DNA of 64,000 nt from UBA1858 sp045105615 (GCA_045105615.1 JBGCDS010000009.1:36724-100723), one strand, 5' to 3'. Shown: positions 17,103 through 27,013, counted from the first letter of the stretch. Notes: a model not told the origin generated them from the letters alone. Translations and numbers: made by a program.

Positions 17103-19367
17103 ATGCAAAATTCTGGAGCTTCAGTTGTCAAGGATTTGATTCTCGTAGGAGGTGGGCATGCCCATGTCTCAGTACTACGTAAATTTGGTATGCAACCGAT
17201 TCCTGGTTTGCGTATTACACTAATTACACGTGATATCCATACGCCGTATTCAGGCATGTTGCCTGGGTACATTGCAGGACATTATAACTATGATGAATGT
17301 CATATAGATTTAGGGCCGTTAGCGCGGTTTGCTAATGCGCGTTTATATCATGATGAAGTCACTCAGCTAGATCTGGAGAATAGATTAGTACATGTTCAAA
17401 ATAGACCGCCTGTATCTTACGATCTAATATCGATTAATTCAGGTTCACGTCCAAGTGTTATGGATGTACCTGGCGCCGATGAGTTCGCGTTAGTGGCTAA
17501 ACCAATTGATGTTTTTTTACAACGCTGGGAAAAGCTACAACGCCAAGTAGAAGAGAGTAGTGGTGAATTTAAAGTCGTTATTGTTGGCGGAGGAGCAGGT
17601 GGAGTAGAGCTTGCTTTATCAGCTCAATTACGACTAAAAGCATTACTTTCATCTAAGCAAGATAATCCAAATAGACTGAAATTTAGTTTATTAACGCAGG
17701 GTTCAGGTATTCTCTTTACACATAATGAGGGTGTGCAAAAGCGATTTATAAAAGTGTTAGCAGAGCGAAATATTGATTTACTGCTTAACCATTCAGTAAC
17801 AGAGATAACTCATGATAGTGTGATTGTTAAGGGTGATAAAAAAATTCATGCAAACGCATGTATTTTTGTCACTAATGCTTCAGCACCTGAATGGCCTAAA
17901 CAATCCGGGTTAAATGTTGATGATGGAGGTTTTATTAGTGTTAACCACTATCTACAATCTACCTCACACTCTGAAGTCTTTGCAGTAGGTGATGTAGCCT
18001 CTTTGCCGGATCCTCGTCCTAAGTCAGGTGTTTTTGCGGTAAGACAGGGACCAGTATTAACAAAAAATTTAATATCAGCTGCGACTAATCAATCTTTAAC
18101 AAAATATCGTGCACAAAAGAATTTTCTTGGTTTGATTAGTACTGGCGACAAGTATGCCGTAGCCTCTCGTGGTTCATGGTCATGGCAGGGCGAATGGCTA
18201 TGGAAAGCTAAAGATTGGATTGATCGTCAATTCATGGGTAAATTTAATGTGCTTCCCGAAATGGATGATGATGGCTCTCCAAATTTTGCCACAGGCCTGG
18301 CTGATGAAGATGCAATAAAAGAGCTATCTACTTTAGCAATGCGTTGTGGTGGCTGTGGCGCAAAGGTAGGTAGTGGAATTCTTTCAAGAGTCATGCAGCG
18401 TTTGCCTGTGAATCAGAGGGATGATGTGTTGATAGGTAGGGATTCTCCAGATGATTCTGCTATGTTAGCAGTACCTGCAGGCAAAGTGATGGTGCAGAGT
18501 ATTGATTATTTTAGAGCCTTTATTGATGATCCTTATTTGTTTGGTGCCATTGCAGCTAATCATGCATTAGGTGATCTGTACGCAATGGGAGCTGAACCGC
18601 AGTCTGTATTGGCCTTGGCAACGGTCCCTTATGGGCGTGAAAAAATAGTCGAAGAATCGTTATATGAATTATTAGCGGGAGCGTTGAAAACACTTGAGTC
18701 CACAGGTGCCGTATTGGTGGGTGGTCATTCAGCTGAAGGTGCTGAGTTGGCATTTGGTTTAACCGTGAACGGTATTGTTGATCCGGATAAAGTCTGGCGT
18801 AAACAAGGCTTGAAAACTGGCGATAAATTAATATTAACGAAACCGATTGGTACGGGAACATTGTTTGCTGCAGATATGCGGCGCAAAGCTAAAGGCCGTT
18901 GGGTGGATAATGCTATTAATACCATGTTGCTTTCAAATCAGCAGGCAGCTCACTGCTTACAGAAGTATCATGCTTCTTCATGTACCGATGTGACAGGCTT
19001 TGGCTTGGTGGGACATCTAATGGAAATGACAAGAGCCTCTAATGTTGATGCAGAAATTTTTATTGATGCTGTACCAATCTTGGATGGTGCAAAGCAAACC
19101 GTCGCAGCAGGGATATTGTCATCATTACAACCGCAAAATTTAAGATTGCGTCGAGCAATAGAAAATATACAACTAGCCTCGAAACATTCAGATTACCCAT
19201 TATTATTTGATCCACAAACAGCAGGTGGTTTGCTTGCTGGTGTGCCTGCTGAATATGCACAACAATGCGTTGAAGAGCTAAATGCTAATGGTTATGCAGA
19301 TGCCTGTGTTATAGGTGTGATTAAGCATGCTGCCGATGCAGATGCGCCAATTAAAATTATTGTCTAA
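17103..19367 (+). CDS. selD: FAD/NAD(P) oxidoreductase-selenophosphate synthetase fusion (SelD/SenC)
   Basis: 754 residues. Residues ~1-390 are a pyridine-nucleotide-disulfide (NDH-2-like) oxidoreductase with two dinucleotide-binding loops (LVGGGHAHV; IVGGGAGGVE) and a FAD-end motif VFAVGDVASL. Residues ~410-754 are selenide, water dikinase: CGGCGAKVG (C415, C418, K421), RDSPDDSAML, and TDVTGFGLVGH. The catalytic position is Cys, not selenocysteine. It makes selenophosphate from selenide and ATP, the selenium donor for SenB here. The oxidoreductase may generate selenide; that is inference. Confidence 0.93.
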   Translation: MQNSGASVVKDLILVGGGHAHVSVLRKFGMQPIPGLRITLITRDIHTPYSGMLPGYIAGHYNYDECHIDLGPLARFANARLYHDEVTQLDLENRLVHVQNRPPVSYDLISINSGSRPSVMDVPGADEFALVAKPIDVFLQRWEKLQRQVEESSGEFKVVIVGGGAGGVELALSAQLRLKALLSSKQDNPNRLKFSLLTQGSGILFTHNEGVQKRFIKVLAERNIDLLLNHSVTEITHDSVIVKGDKKIHANACIFVTNASAPEWPKQSGLNVDDGGFISVNHYLQSTSHSEVFAVGDVASLPDPRPKSGVFAVRQGPVLTKNLISAATNQSLTKYRAQKNFLGLISTGDKYAVASRGSWSWQGEWLWKAKDWIDRQFMGKFNVLPEMDDDGSPNFATGLADEDAIKELSTLAMRCGGCGAKVGSGILSRVMQRLPVNQRDDVLIGRDSPDDSAMLAVPAGKVMVQSIDYFRAFIDDPYLFGAIAANHALGDLYAMGAEPQSVLALATVPYGREKIVEESLYELLAGALKTLESTGAVLVGGHSAEGAELAFGLTVNGIVDPDKVWRKQGLKTGDKLILTKPIGTGTLFAADMRRKAKGRWVDNAINTMLLSNQQAAHCLQKYHASSCTDVTGFGLVGHLMEMTRASNVDAEIFIDAVPILDGAKQTVAAGILSSLQPQNLRLRRAIENIQLASKHSDYPLLFDPQTAGGLLAGVPAEYAQQCVEELNANGYADACVIGVIKHAADADAPIKIIV

Positions 19368-19369
19368 AT

Positions 19370-19606
19370 ATGAAAATGAAAAATCAATCGTTACTTCTTA
19401 ATCCAATATTCTGGTTGCTTGCAAGCTTAACACTAGGTCTTGCTCCATTCTCTCCTGAGCCACATGTGTGGGAGAAACTTAAATGGGTGTTTTCAGGGGC
19501 GCAAGGAATGAAACTTATTGACTGGTTTGATTTGGTCATGCATGGAACCCCTTGGGCAATGCTGCTGATAAGTCTTGCAAATAAATTTAAAAAACAAACA
19601 GGTTGA
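19370..19606 (+). CDS. Small two-helix membrane protein in the selenoneine operon
   Basis: 78 residues, two predicted membrane helices (NPIFWLLASLTLGLAPF and HGTPWAMLLISLANKF). It starts 2 bases after selD stops and is followed 13 bases later by the transglycosylase gene. I recall similar short proteins in other proteobacteria but no function. Operon position suggests a link to selenium handling or transport, which is unproven. Confidence 0.65.
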   Translation: MKMKNQSLLLNPIFWLLASLTLGLAPFSPEPHVWEKLKWVFSGAQGMKLIDWFDLVMHGTPWAMLLISLANKFKKQTG

Positions 19607-19619
19607 CTAGATTGTCCAG

Positions 19620-21626
19620 ATGAAACTATTTTCAAAGCTACTCTTCTTATTAGTTATATTATTTGCTTCGAGCATATCTGCCACAGAAAATTTTCCTAAG
19701 CCTGCCGGATTAGACGCCGATGTCAATTTTTGGGTGCGTGTCTATACGGAGATTGATACCAGAAGTGGGTTTATTCATGATTCGAGAAATCTCTCGGTGG
19801 TTTATTCCGCAATAAGAATTAAAGGTAGCCCACGTGCAAATAAAAAACATATCAAAAAGGTTAAAGCAAAGTATGTTTCTATCTTAAAGGCCTTAGCAAA
19901 AGGTAAGCGAACTAATCTGTCGAATGATGAGCGACAGGTGTTGGCAATGTGGGGAGGTGAAAATGCTTCTAATAAACGACTTGCTGCAGCGGTAAACGAT
20001 ATTAGATTCCAGCGTGGACAGTCAGATCGATTCCATAGTGGTTTAGAGCGTTCTGGAGAGTGGCGGGCTTACATCAATCAAACTTTTTTGGATCTTAATA
20101 TGCCTATTGAGTTGGCTGTATTACCACATGTGGAATCATCGTTTAACCCAAAAGCGTACTCTCATGTTGGTGCCGCAGGGTTGTGGCAGTTTATTCGTGC
20201 GACGGGTAAACGTTATATGCAAATTGATTACTTGATTGACCAACGAATGGATCCATTTGCTTCAACTAAAGCAGCGGCAAAGTTACTTGGACATAACTAT
20301 CAGTTAACAAAAAGTTGGCCATTAGCTTTGACTGCGTATAACCATGGTGTTTCAAGTATGCGTCGAGCAATTAATAAGCTTGGCACGAGAGATATTGAAA
20401 TTATTGTTAGAAATTATAAAGGTCGCTCGTTTGGCTTTGCATCTCGAAATTTCTATGTTGCATTTCTTGCCGCATTAGAAGTGGACAGTCATCCACAAAA
20501 ATATTTTGGGGCGATAAACTATGCTAAACCCATTGAATACGAAACTGTGAAAATGCGCAGCTATGTCTACGCCAAAGATCTTGCTAAGTACTTGAAGGTA
20601 AGTAAATCGCAATTAGAAAGACATAATAGGGCGTTGAGAGCAACTATCTGGAGTGATACAAAGCGTATTCCTAAAAATTATCCATTGCGAATTCCTAAGT
20701 TATTGTTGGATCAATCAGCTGAAAAATTAATTGCAAATATCCCACTTGAGCATCAGTACAAAGTGCAAACGGCAGATTTATTTCACCATGTGGTGCGTGG
20801 AGATACTATTTCAGAAATTGCAAAACAGTATGGTTTTAGTATCAATGAAGTGATGGCGGCAAATGGATTGAGTAGTGGTCACTTTATCCGTGCTGGGCAG
20901 AAGCTTCGTTTGCCAGTTAAAGATAAGTCTGGTGCTATAGTGGTTGCGAAAACACAAATCAAGCAACTGCCTGTGTCGGATCAAGCTATACCTAAAGTGA
21001 TTGTTGCTGATATTGAAAAACAAAAACCGCCTGCGGTGACCAAAGCAGAAAAAACTGCAACTATCAAGCAAGATCAATTGTTGCTACCTGTGCCTGCCGA
21101 TGAAGAATTGGTGGAGCTAGATGTTAGTGTTGTTGCTGAAGCAGATACTGATGTCGTGGAAGAAGTCTCATTGCTATCCGATCCAGCTGATTACACGGTT
21201 GATGATGATTTAACTATTGAAGTTCAAGCGTCTGAGACATTGGGTCACTATGCAGATTGGTTAGACTTAAGAGCTAGCCGGCTGCGTGAGATTAATCAGC
21301 TAAAATTTGGTAAGCCAGTGGTGGTCGGTAATCGAGTGCTGTTAGACTTTGGTGTGATATCTATTAAGCAGTTTGAAACTAGGCGTGTTGCCTTCCAAAA
21401 GAATTTGCAAGAAGATTTTTTCGCTCAATATCGTATTGAATCGACTTATCAGCATACGATTAAAGAGGGTGAATCATTATGGGTGCTCGCACTACGTAAG
21501 TTTAAGGTGCCTACATGGCTGCTTCGTCAGCATAATCCTGATGTTGATTTCAATCGTATTCGTGCAGGAGTAGTCATCATTGTGCCTAAGCTAGTTGAAG
21601 TTGAGCGCGCTTTAAATACTCCTTAA
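19620..21626 (+). CDS. mltD: Lytic murein transglycosylase D with LysM repeats
   Basis: 668 residues. Signal peptide of ~20 residues (FLLVILFASSISA|TE). The SLT domain has catalytic Glu172 in VESSFNP and the following GAAGLWQFIRATGK and LTAYNHG motifs. C-terminal LysM modules: a clear one at ~385-435 (HHVVRGDTISEIAKQYG), a divergent one (~540-585) and another at ~620-665 (HTIKEGESLWVLALRKF). It cleaves peptidoglycan in the periplasm to 1,6-anhydromuramyl products. No lipobox Cys is visible, unlike E. coli MltD. It may share a transcript with the selenoneine genes only by proximity. Confidence 0.9.
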   Translation: MKLFSKLLFLLVILFASSISATENFPKPAGLDADVNFWVRVYTEIDTRSGFIHDSRNLSVVYSAIRIKGSPRANKKHIKKVKAKYVSILKALAKGKRTNLSNDERQVLAMWGGENASNKRLAAAVNDIRFQRGQSDRFHSGLERSGEWRAYINQTFLDLNMPIELAVLPHVESSFNPKAYSHVGAAGLWQFIRATGKRYMQIDYLIDQRMDPFASTKAAAKLLGHNYQLTKSWPLALTAYNHGVSSMRRAINKLGTRDIEIIVRNYKGRSFGFASRNFYVAFLAALEVDSHPQKYFGAINYAKPIEYETVKMRSYVYAKDLAKYLKVSKSQLERHNRALRATIWSDTKRIPKNYPLRIPKLLLDQSAEKLIANIPLEHQYKVQTADLFHHVVRGDTISEIAKQYGFSINEVMAANGLSSGHFIRAGQKLRLPVKDKSGAIVVAKTQIKQLPVSDQAIPKVIVADIEKQKPPAVTKAEKTATIKQDQLLLPVPADEELVELDVSVVAEADTDVVEEVSLLSDPADYTVDDDLTIEVQASETLGHYADWLDLRASRLREINQLKFGKPVVVGNRVLLDFGVISIKQFETRRVAFQKNLQEDFFAQYRIESTYQHTIKEGESLWVLALRKFKVPTWLLRQHNPDVDFNRIRAGVVIIVPKLVEVERALNTP

Positions 21627-21784
21627 AAGGCCAGTTAGTGTCATTTACAGCGAATAAACGGTATAAAAATACTGATGATGGGTCATATTCTTGACCTATC
21701 CCTCAATCTGCCAAGTGATTCTTGTTCATACTGTGTTCATAGTAAACCAACACAAGTATTAATCACGGCTCAATAAATAGCATT

Positions 21785-22051
21785 ATGAAATATATTCTTG
21801 CCACTATCGCTGGTCTTCTTTTGTGCACGCAAGCAATAGCTTGGCAGGGCTATAATTTGGATACAGGAACTATCATCCTGGTTAATACCGAAGGAAGAAA
21901 TGACATCACAATGGGCAATGTTGTGTATTTTGATTATGACACTGGGCTAGAGAAAATCGGTTATCTGAATATGTATGAACATAACGTGGGCTTGATCGTT
22001 GATCTGGATTCAGGTGAGTTAATGCGTGTAAAAATGGAACAACGCAAATAG
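21785..22051 (+). CDS. Small periplasmic protein, DUF5334-like
   Basis: 88 residues with a signal peptide ending TQAIA|W (~19 residues). The mature part begins WQGYNLDTGTIILVN and contains YFDYDTGLEKIGYLNM, the pattern of the short DUF5334-type proteins. Function unknown. It is monocistronic: ~160 bases of non-coding DNA precede it and a strong terminator follows. Confidence 0.65.
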   Translation: MKYILATIAGLLLCTQAIAWQGYNLDTGTIILVNTEGRNDITMGNVVYFDYDTGLEKIGYLNMYEHNVGLIVDLDSGELMRVKMEQRK

Positions 22052-22088
22052 ATTTATATAATAATAAAGTACTCGAGAAGCTACATTT

Positions 22089-22124
22089 AAGCCACTGATA
22101 TATAAATAAATCAGTGGCTTTTTT
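22089..22124 (+). terminator. Strong terminator between the DUF5334-like gene and acs
   Basis: An 11-bp stem (AAGCCACTGAT against ATCAGTGGCTT) followed by a T-tract on the plus strand. It lies between two convergent genes and has few A residues on its left, so it mainly serves the plus strand. Confidence 0.9.
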
Positions 22125-22128
22125 ATGT

Positions 22129-24066
22129 CTAGGTATTTAATCGTTTTGCAATAATATCTTCAACGACTGATGGATCGGCAAGAGTTGAGGTATCGCCAAG
22201 TTCTGTGATTTCATTGGCTGCGACCTTTCGTAAAATACGTCGCATAATTTTTCCTGATCGGGTTTTGGGTAATCCTGGTGCCCACTGAATAAAGTCTGGC
22301 TTAGCAAATGGCCCAATTTCTTTTCTGACTAATTCTACTAAGATTTGTTTTAAGTCATCACTTGGTTCTACTCCTGCCATGGTGGTGACATAGCAGTATA
22401 TGGCTTGACCTTTTATGTCGTGAGAGCATCCAACGACAGCCGCTTCTGCGACTGATTCATGCAGCACTAATGCGCTTTCGATTTCAGCCGTACCTAAGCG
22501 GTGGCCTGATATGTTCAATACATCATCGACGCGTCCAGTAATCCAGTAATAGCCATCCTTATCACGTCGACAACCATCCCCGCTAAAATAATACCCTGGG
22601 AATTGTGAGAAATAGGTATCGATGAATCGTTTATGGTCGCCGTATACAGATCTCATTTGCCCTGGCCACGGAAATTTCATAGCTAAATTGCCTTGGCATT
22701 CTCCGCTTAGCTCATTTCCTTCGTCATCAAGAATGACGGGTTGTACGCCAAAGAAAGGTAATGCTGCAGAGCCTGGTTTAAGTCCTGTTGCTCCCGGTAT
22801 TGGAGTAATGAGGTGGCCGCCGGTTTCAGTTTGCCACCAGGTATCAACAATTGGGCAGTTGCCGTTACCGACTTTATGGTAGTACCACTCCCATGCTTCT
22901 GGGTTGATTGGTTCTCCGACTGTGCCGAGGAGCCGTAAGCTACTGCGTTTTGTTTTTTCTACAAATTCATCGCCCAGTGCCATGAGTGCACGAATTGCAG
23001 TGGGTGCCGTATAAAAAGTTTTTACTTGATGCTTGTCGATGACTTGCCAGAAGCGACTTCCATCTGGGTAATTTGGCACACCCTCAAACATAAGAGTTTG
23101 TGCGCCATTGCATAATGGTCCGTACAGAATGTAGGTATGGCCTGTCACCCAGCCGACATCCGCACTACACCAATAGACTTCATTGTCTTGATAATCGAAT
23201 ACATATTTATGCGTGATCGCGGCATAGAGTAGGTAGCCCCCGGTGGTATGAAGAACACCTTTAGGTTTGCCAGTAGAGCCAGACGTATAAAGAATAAATA
23301 AGGGGTCTTCTGCGCTCATTGGTTCTGGGACACATTCACTACTTTCAGCAGCAGTCATTTCGTGATACCAGCAATCTCTATCTTTGCTCCATGAGATTTC
23401 GTTACCGGTACGTTTAACCACGACAACAGTGTTAACGTTAGGGCATTCTTGTAATGCTTGATCAGTATTTGCTTTTAGAGGAATAGTTTTACCACCACGT
23501 ACACCTTGGTCTGCGGTAATAACAACACGGCAATCTGAGTCTAATATTCTATCGCGAAGTGCATCTGGAGAGAATCCACCAAACACCACAGAATGCACTG
23601 CACCTATGCGCGTACATGCGAGCATGGCAATAGCAGCTTCAGGAACCATCGGCATATAAATACAAATGCGATCGCCTTTTTTTACACCACGAGACTTTAA
23701 TGCATTGGAGAATTTACATACTTCTGTGTGCAACTCTGCGTAAGTAATGTGTTTATCATCTTTAGGGTCATCACCTTCCCAAATGATAGCGGTTTGGTTT
23801 GCACGTGTTTCTAGATGCCGGTCAATGCAATTATGTGACACGTTAAGTGTGGCACCTTCAAACCAACGAATATGTCCTTGCTGATAATCCCAATCTAATA
23901 CCTTATCCCATTTTGTGAACCAGCTAACAAACTCATCTGCTTGTGAAGCCCAAAAACTTTCTGGATCAGAAACAGACTGCTGGTACATGGATTGATATTG
24001 ACTTGAGTCAATATGTGCCGAAGAGCTAAAAGAAGGGTTAACCGGATATAGTTTATCTTCAGGCAT
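22129..24066 (-). CDS. acs: Acetyl-CoA synthetase
   Basis: 645 residues, the usual length. AMP-forming signature YTSGSTGKPKGVLHTTGGY, WWQTETGGH, and the C-terminal TRSGKIMRR with the lysine that is reversibly acetylated in this family. It activates acetate to acetyl-CoA through acetyl-AMP in the cytoplasm, supporting growth on acetate. It stands alone on the minus strand. About 270 bases upstream contain no gene and presumably its promoter. Confidence 0.97.
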   Translation of the reverse strand: MPEDKLYPVNPSFSSSAHIDSSQYQSMYQQSVSDPESFWASQADEFVSWFTKWDKVLDWDYQQGHIRWFEGATLNVSHNCIDRHLETRANQTAIIWEGDDPKDDKHITYAELHTEVCKFSNALKSRGVKKGDRICIYMPMVPEAAIAMLACTRIGAVHSVVFGGFSPDALRDRILDSDCRVVITADQGVRGGKTIPLKANTDQALQECPNVNTVVVVKRTGNEISWSKDRDCWYHEMTAAESSECVPEPMSAEDPLFILYTSGSTGKPKGVLHTTGGYLLYAAITHKYVFDYQDNEVYWCSADVGWVTGHTYILYGPLCNGAQTLMFEGVPNYPDGSRFWQVIDKHQVKTFYTAPTAIRALMALGDEFVEKTKRSSLRLLGTVGEPINPEAWEWYYHKVGNGNCPIVDTWWQTETGGHLITPIPGATGLKPGSAALPFFGVQPVILDDEGNELSGECQGNLAMKFPWPGQMRSVYGDHKRFIDTYFSQFPGYYFSGDGCRRDKDGYYWITGRVDDVLNISGHRLGTAEIESALVLHESVAEAAVVGCSHDIKGQAIYCYVTTMAGVEPSDDLKQILVELVRKEIGPFAKPDFIQWAPGLPKTRSGKIMRRILRKVAANEITELGDTSTLADPSVVEDIIAKRLNT

Positions 24067-24336
24067 GATTCTATTTCTCCACGTGTTTTCTAACGTATTG
24101 CATGATTGTGATTACATTAGCGAATATACTTAAAATAGTCACAAATTTTTTTATCTCGGTCATAGAATACTGGTTTTATTATGAATAATATCTGTAATGT
24201 TATCACCGCGCAGCATCTATTATCTAGGAAATCACACTAGCAGAATTGAAGCTAATGCTGCCCACAAAAAGTATATTATTCTTGTCTGTTGTGCTCAGAA
24301 ATTTGAATTTGGTTTATTTCTTCAGAAAAGATGATT

Positions 24337-24804
24337 TTATAAGCTTTTCACCGCGATAAGAACTTCTTCCACGTGGCCATCAACTTTAACTTTGCGCCAT
24401 TCTTGTCTCAATACACCTTTATCGTCAATGAGAAAAGTGCTTCTTTCTATCCCCATGACTTTTTTACCATACATATTTTTTTCTTTTATTACATCAAACT
24501 GCTGGCATAATTTTTCTTCACTATCAGATAGTAAGTCAAAACTAAAATCTAATTTTGATTTAAAATTCTCATGTGATTTTATGCTATCTCTAGATACGCC
24601 TAGTATGATGGTATTTAGCCGGGTGAATTTCTTCATTGCGTCTCGAAATCCTTCGGACTCTTTTGTGCAGCCAGGTGTGTTATCTTTTGGATAGAAATAA
24701 ACAACGATATTATTTCCTTTAAGTTCATTCAGGCTGATTATTTTGCCACCAGTAGAGGGTAGTTTGAAATTTTTCACTTTGTTTCCGATTTTTAGTTTAG
24801 TCAA
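24337..24804 (-). CDS. bcp: Thioredoxin-dependent peroxiredoxin (BCP type)
   Basis: 155 residues. The peroxidatic Cys is C46 in DNTPGCTKE; the fold markers FYPKD and LGVSRDS are present. E. coli BCP's resolving Cys five residues further on is absent (Glu here); C100 in EEKLCQQF is the only other Cys and could resolve instead. The enzyme reduces hydrogen and organic peroxides in the cytoplasm. Divergent from the lipoprotein hydrolase at 24892. Confidence 0.93.
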   Translation of the reverse strand: MTKLKIGNKVKNFKLPSTGGKIISLNELKGNNIVVYFYPKDNTPGCTKESEGFRDAMKKFTRLNTIILGVSRDSIKSHENFKSKLDFSFDLLSDSEEKLCQQFDVIKEKNMYGKKVMGIERSTFLIDDKGVLRQEWRKVKVDGHVEEVLIAVKSL

Positions 24805-24891
24805 AGTAGGGTTGCTCCTGCATTTAGTAGGTGGGTATTGAAGGTCAAATCGTTGTGTCTAATGCTGAATTTTATATAAGTATATTAAGTA

Positions 24892-25890
24892 ATGAAGTTG
24901 CATAAAAGTATAATAATTTTTGTTTTTCTAGTTTGTGGTTGTTCAGCGCCTATTAAGAACTATACAAATAGTCTGTACGTTAATAGCACTAGCTATAAAT
25001 TTATTGATGAATTACTCAAGCCAGATAATGAACAGGATAGTTCTGTTGAGCTGCTCGTTTGGGTTAGTCTTCCTGATCCGGTTAAATTTCAAGCGCCTTA
25101 TCCTGCTGTAGTTCTGTTGCATAGTTCATGGGGGCTTAGTTCACAAGAAAGTTTTTATTCTAAGGTGTTTGCAGATATGGGAATCGCCGTATATGTGATT
25201 GATAGCTTTTCGCCGCGAGGAGTAGGGAAAACATCCTTAGATCAATCATTAGTTTCGAGTGCCTCAATGATTCAAGATGCATATCAAGTGCTAAATTATT
25301 TACAAAATTTGCCAGAAATAAATAATAAGAAAATTGCTGTAATGGGGTTTTCTAAGGGTGGTATTGCTGCATTTTATTCTGCATTTGACGAGATAAAAAG
25401 TGCAGTGAGTGAAAATAAAGACGCAATGTTTGCCGCACATGTTGCGTACTATCCTTGGTGTGGCATACGATTACAAAATATGAAAACTACATCTAAGCCA
25501 ATTTTGATACAAGGAGGAGGTAAAGACACAATCACTCCTGTGGAAAAATGTGTTCAATTGGCCGAGGAAGAGCTAAGTGTTGAAGAGAAATATTTTGTTG
25601 CTATTAAAACGCATATTAATGCAAGACATGCGTTTGATCATCCTTTGTTGTCTAAAATTCCAATTCCCATCTCTTTAAATGCGCAGGTGCCAGGTTTGTG
25701 TGAAATCCAACAAAATGAAAATGGCAGTTTCATTGAAACGTATAAAGAGATTGAAGTAACAAGTAGAAATATTAAAACTGTGCTAGAAAACTGCAGTACT
25801 TTTAATGGAGTGGCTGGTTATAATGATGATGCGTCTCAAGCAGCGCTTATTATTACGCAACAGTTTCTTAGTCGGTATCTTTTGCAATAG
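24892..25890 (+). CDS. Dienelactone hydrolase-like alpha/beta hydrolase lipoprotein
   Basis: 332 residues. A lipoprotein signal ends VCGC (Cys17). The hydrolase core has AVVLLHSSWG (oxyanion region), DSFSPRG, a nucleophile elbow GFSKGG, an acid-containing GGGKDTITP and a late His (ARHAFDHP), consistent with a complete catalytic triad. Dienelactone-hydrolase family members cleave diverse esters and lactones; the substrate is unknown. It is followed after 3 bases by another secreted hypothetical, so the two are probably co-transcribed. Confidence 0.8.
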   Translation: MKLHKSIIIFVFLVCGCSAPIKNYTNSLYVNSTSYKFIDELLKPDNEQDSSVELLVWVSLPDPVKFQAPYPAVVLLHSSWGLSSQESFYSKVFADMGIAVYVIDSFSPRGVGKTSLDQSLVSSASMIQDAYQVLNYLQNLPEINNKKIAVMGFSKGGIAAFYSAFDEIKSAVSENKDAMFAAHVAYYPWCGIRLQNMKTTSKPILIQGGGKDTITPVEKCVQLAEEELSVEEKYFVAIKTHINARHAFDHPLLSKIPIPISLNAQVPGLCEIQQNENGSFIETYKEIEVTSRNIKTVLENCSTFNGVAGYNDDASQAALIITQQFLSRYLLQ

Positions 25891-25893
25891 GTC

Positions 25894-26535
25894 ATGAATA
25901 ATTTTGGAAATCAGGCGATAATTTTTACTTTGCTCATTTCTTTCTGTTCATTTTCTTCGGCTCAGAATCCACAAAATGCTCGGAAGCACATTGAAAGTGT
26001 TGCAATGGATGAAATTGATTTTTCTCTAGAAAAAATTTCAGTTTGTTCTCAATACGGGTGCCAAAAAATTGCTGAAGTGTCAATTGATGACATGACTTGG
26101 GCAAAAATAACTGAGAGATTTGAAATAGCTGTCATGACTCCTGTGAATGAAAGGATATTATTAGCTGAATATATTGCTGATATTGAGCAATATATTGGAA
26201 GAAAAACTAATACCAGATTTGATGTTGGTGGGACCTTTAACGTATACCTAAAATCAAGTTATGCGAAGAGCGATCAGATGGATTGTATTGATGAATCTAC
26301 AAATACACTAAGTTATCTAAAGCTTCTTAAAATTAAAGATAAATTAAAATCCCATGTAATTGTTGGGTTAGTGACTCGTGGTGGGTTGCTAGCGGGATAT
26401 CCGCATACCGCAGTATTATTAATGGATGTTACTAATAATGAGAAATATGTGGTTGATTCATGGTTTTTTAATAATGGCAGACCTGCCGTAGTGCTTCCAT
26501 ACAACACTTGGAAGATTGGATGGAAGCCCGATTAA
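25894..26535 (+). CDS. Secreted conserved hypothetical with possible Cys-His-Asp triad
   Basis: 213 residues. Signal peptide to ~residue 23 (FCSFSSA|Q). The conserved-looking elements are MDCIDESTN (C131), YPHTAVL (H171) and VVDSWF (D188), in the order seen in transglutaminase-like or papain-like thiol enzymes. That catalytic reading is inference from spacing only. It follows the hydrolase gene by 3 bases, and its stop overlaps the stop of the convergent 26532 gene. Confidence 0.6.
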   Translation: MNNFGNQAIIFTLLISFCSFSSAQNPQNARKHIESVAMDEIDFSLEKISVCSQYGCQKIAEVSIDDMTWAKITERFEIAVMTPVNERILLAEYIADIEQYIGRKTNTRFDVGGTFNVYLKSSYAKSDQMDCIDESTNTLSYLKLLKIKDKLKSHVIVGLVTRGGLLAGYPHTAVLLMDVTNNEKYVVDSWFFNNGRPAVVLPYNTWKIGWKPD

Positions 26536-26921
26536 GGGATTTTTGCAAGAGTATCACGAAGTATATAAGATAATTCAGGGTCGAATAAGATGCGTCTCCT
26601 TTCATCCATGACTTGAGTAACATTTCCACAGTGGTAACGATTTTGCTGAAATTTTTTAATGAATAATTTTTTTTCTTTAGATGACAATGCGTTGAACTGA
26701 TCAGCGCCAGACTGATGGTTCTGATTTAGGTATTGGATTTCATCTTCGATAGCTTGTTTGTATAGTAAAGCACTGTCTTTATCTTTTACTTTCAATAATA
26801 AGGTGCGCAGACCTTTATATTCTTCAGCAAAGCTTTTATCGGCGTCTAGAAAAGAGGATGCAAATAAGTTTGATATGCTTGCGAGGCATATAAGTAAAAT
26901 ACAAAATAAAGATGTTTTCAT
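26532..26921 (-). CDS. Secreted hypothetical protein
   Basis: 129 residues from the ATG at 26921, chosen because it begins a normal signal peptide (MKTSLFCILLICLASISNLFA); the open frame extends 19 codons upstream without one. The mature part is charged and helical. No family recognised. It overlaps the end of the convergent upstream gene by 4 bases. Confidence 0.55.
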   Translation of the reverse strand: MKTSLFCILLICLASISNLFASSFLDADKSFAEEYKGLRTLLLKVKDKDSALLYKQAIEDEIQYLNQNHQSGADQFNALSSKEKKLFIKKFQQNRYHCGNVTQVMDERRRILFDPELSYILRDTLAKIP

Positions 26922-27013
26922 GGCTGATCTAGCGATTATTACTGGATAATAATAAGTTAGTGTAGATTGTGTCTTCAAAGGTTCAAATTATTAATAATAA
27001 ATTTTGTATAGGT

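Noticed and set aside
18345..18359. Selenocysteine in SelD
   Set aside because: The codons at the catalytic Cys positions are TGT and TGC, with no in-frame TGA.
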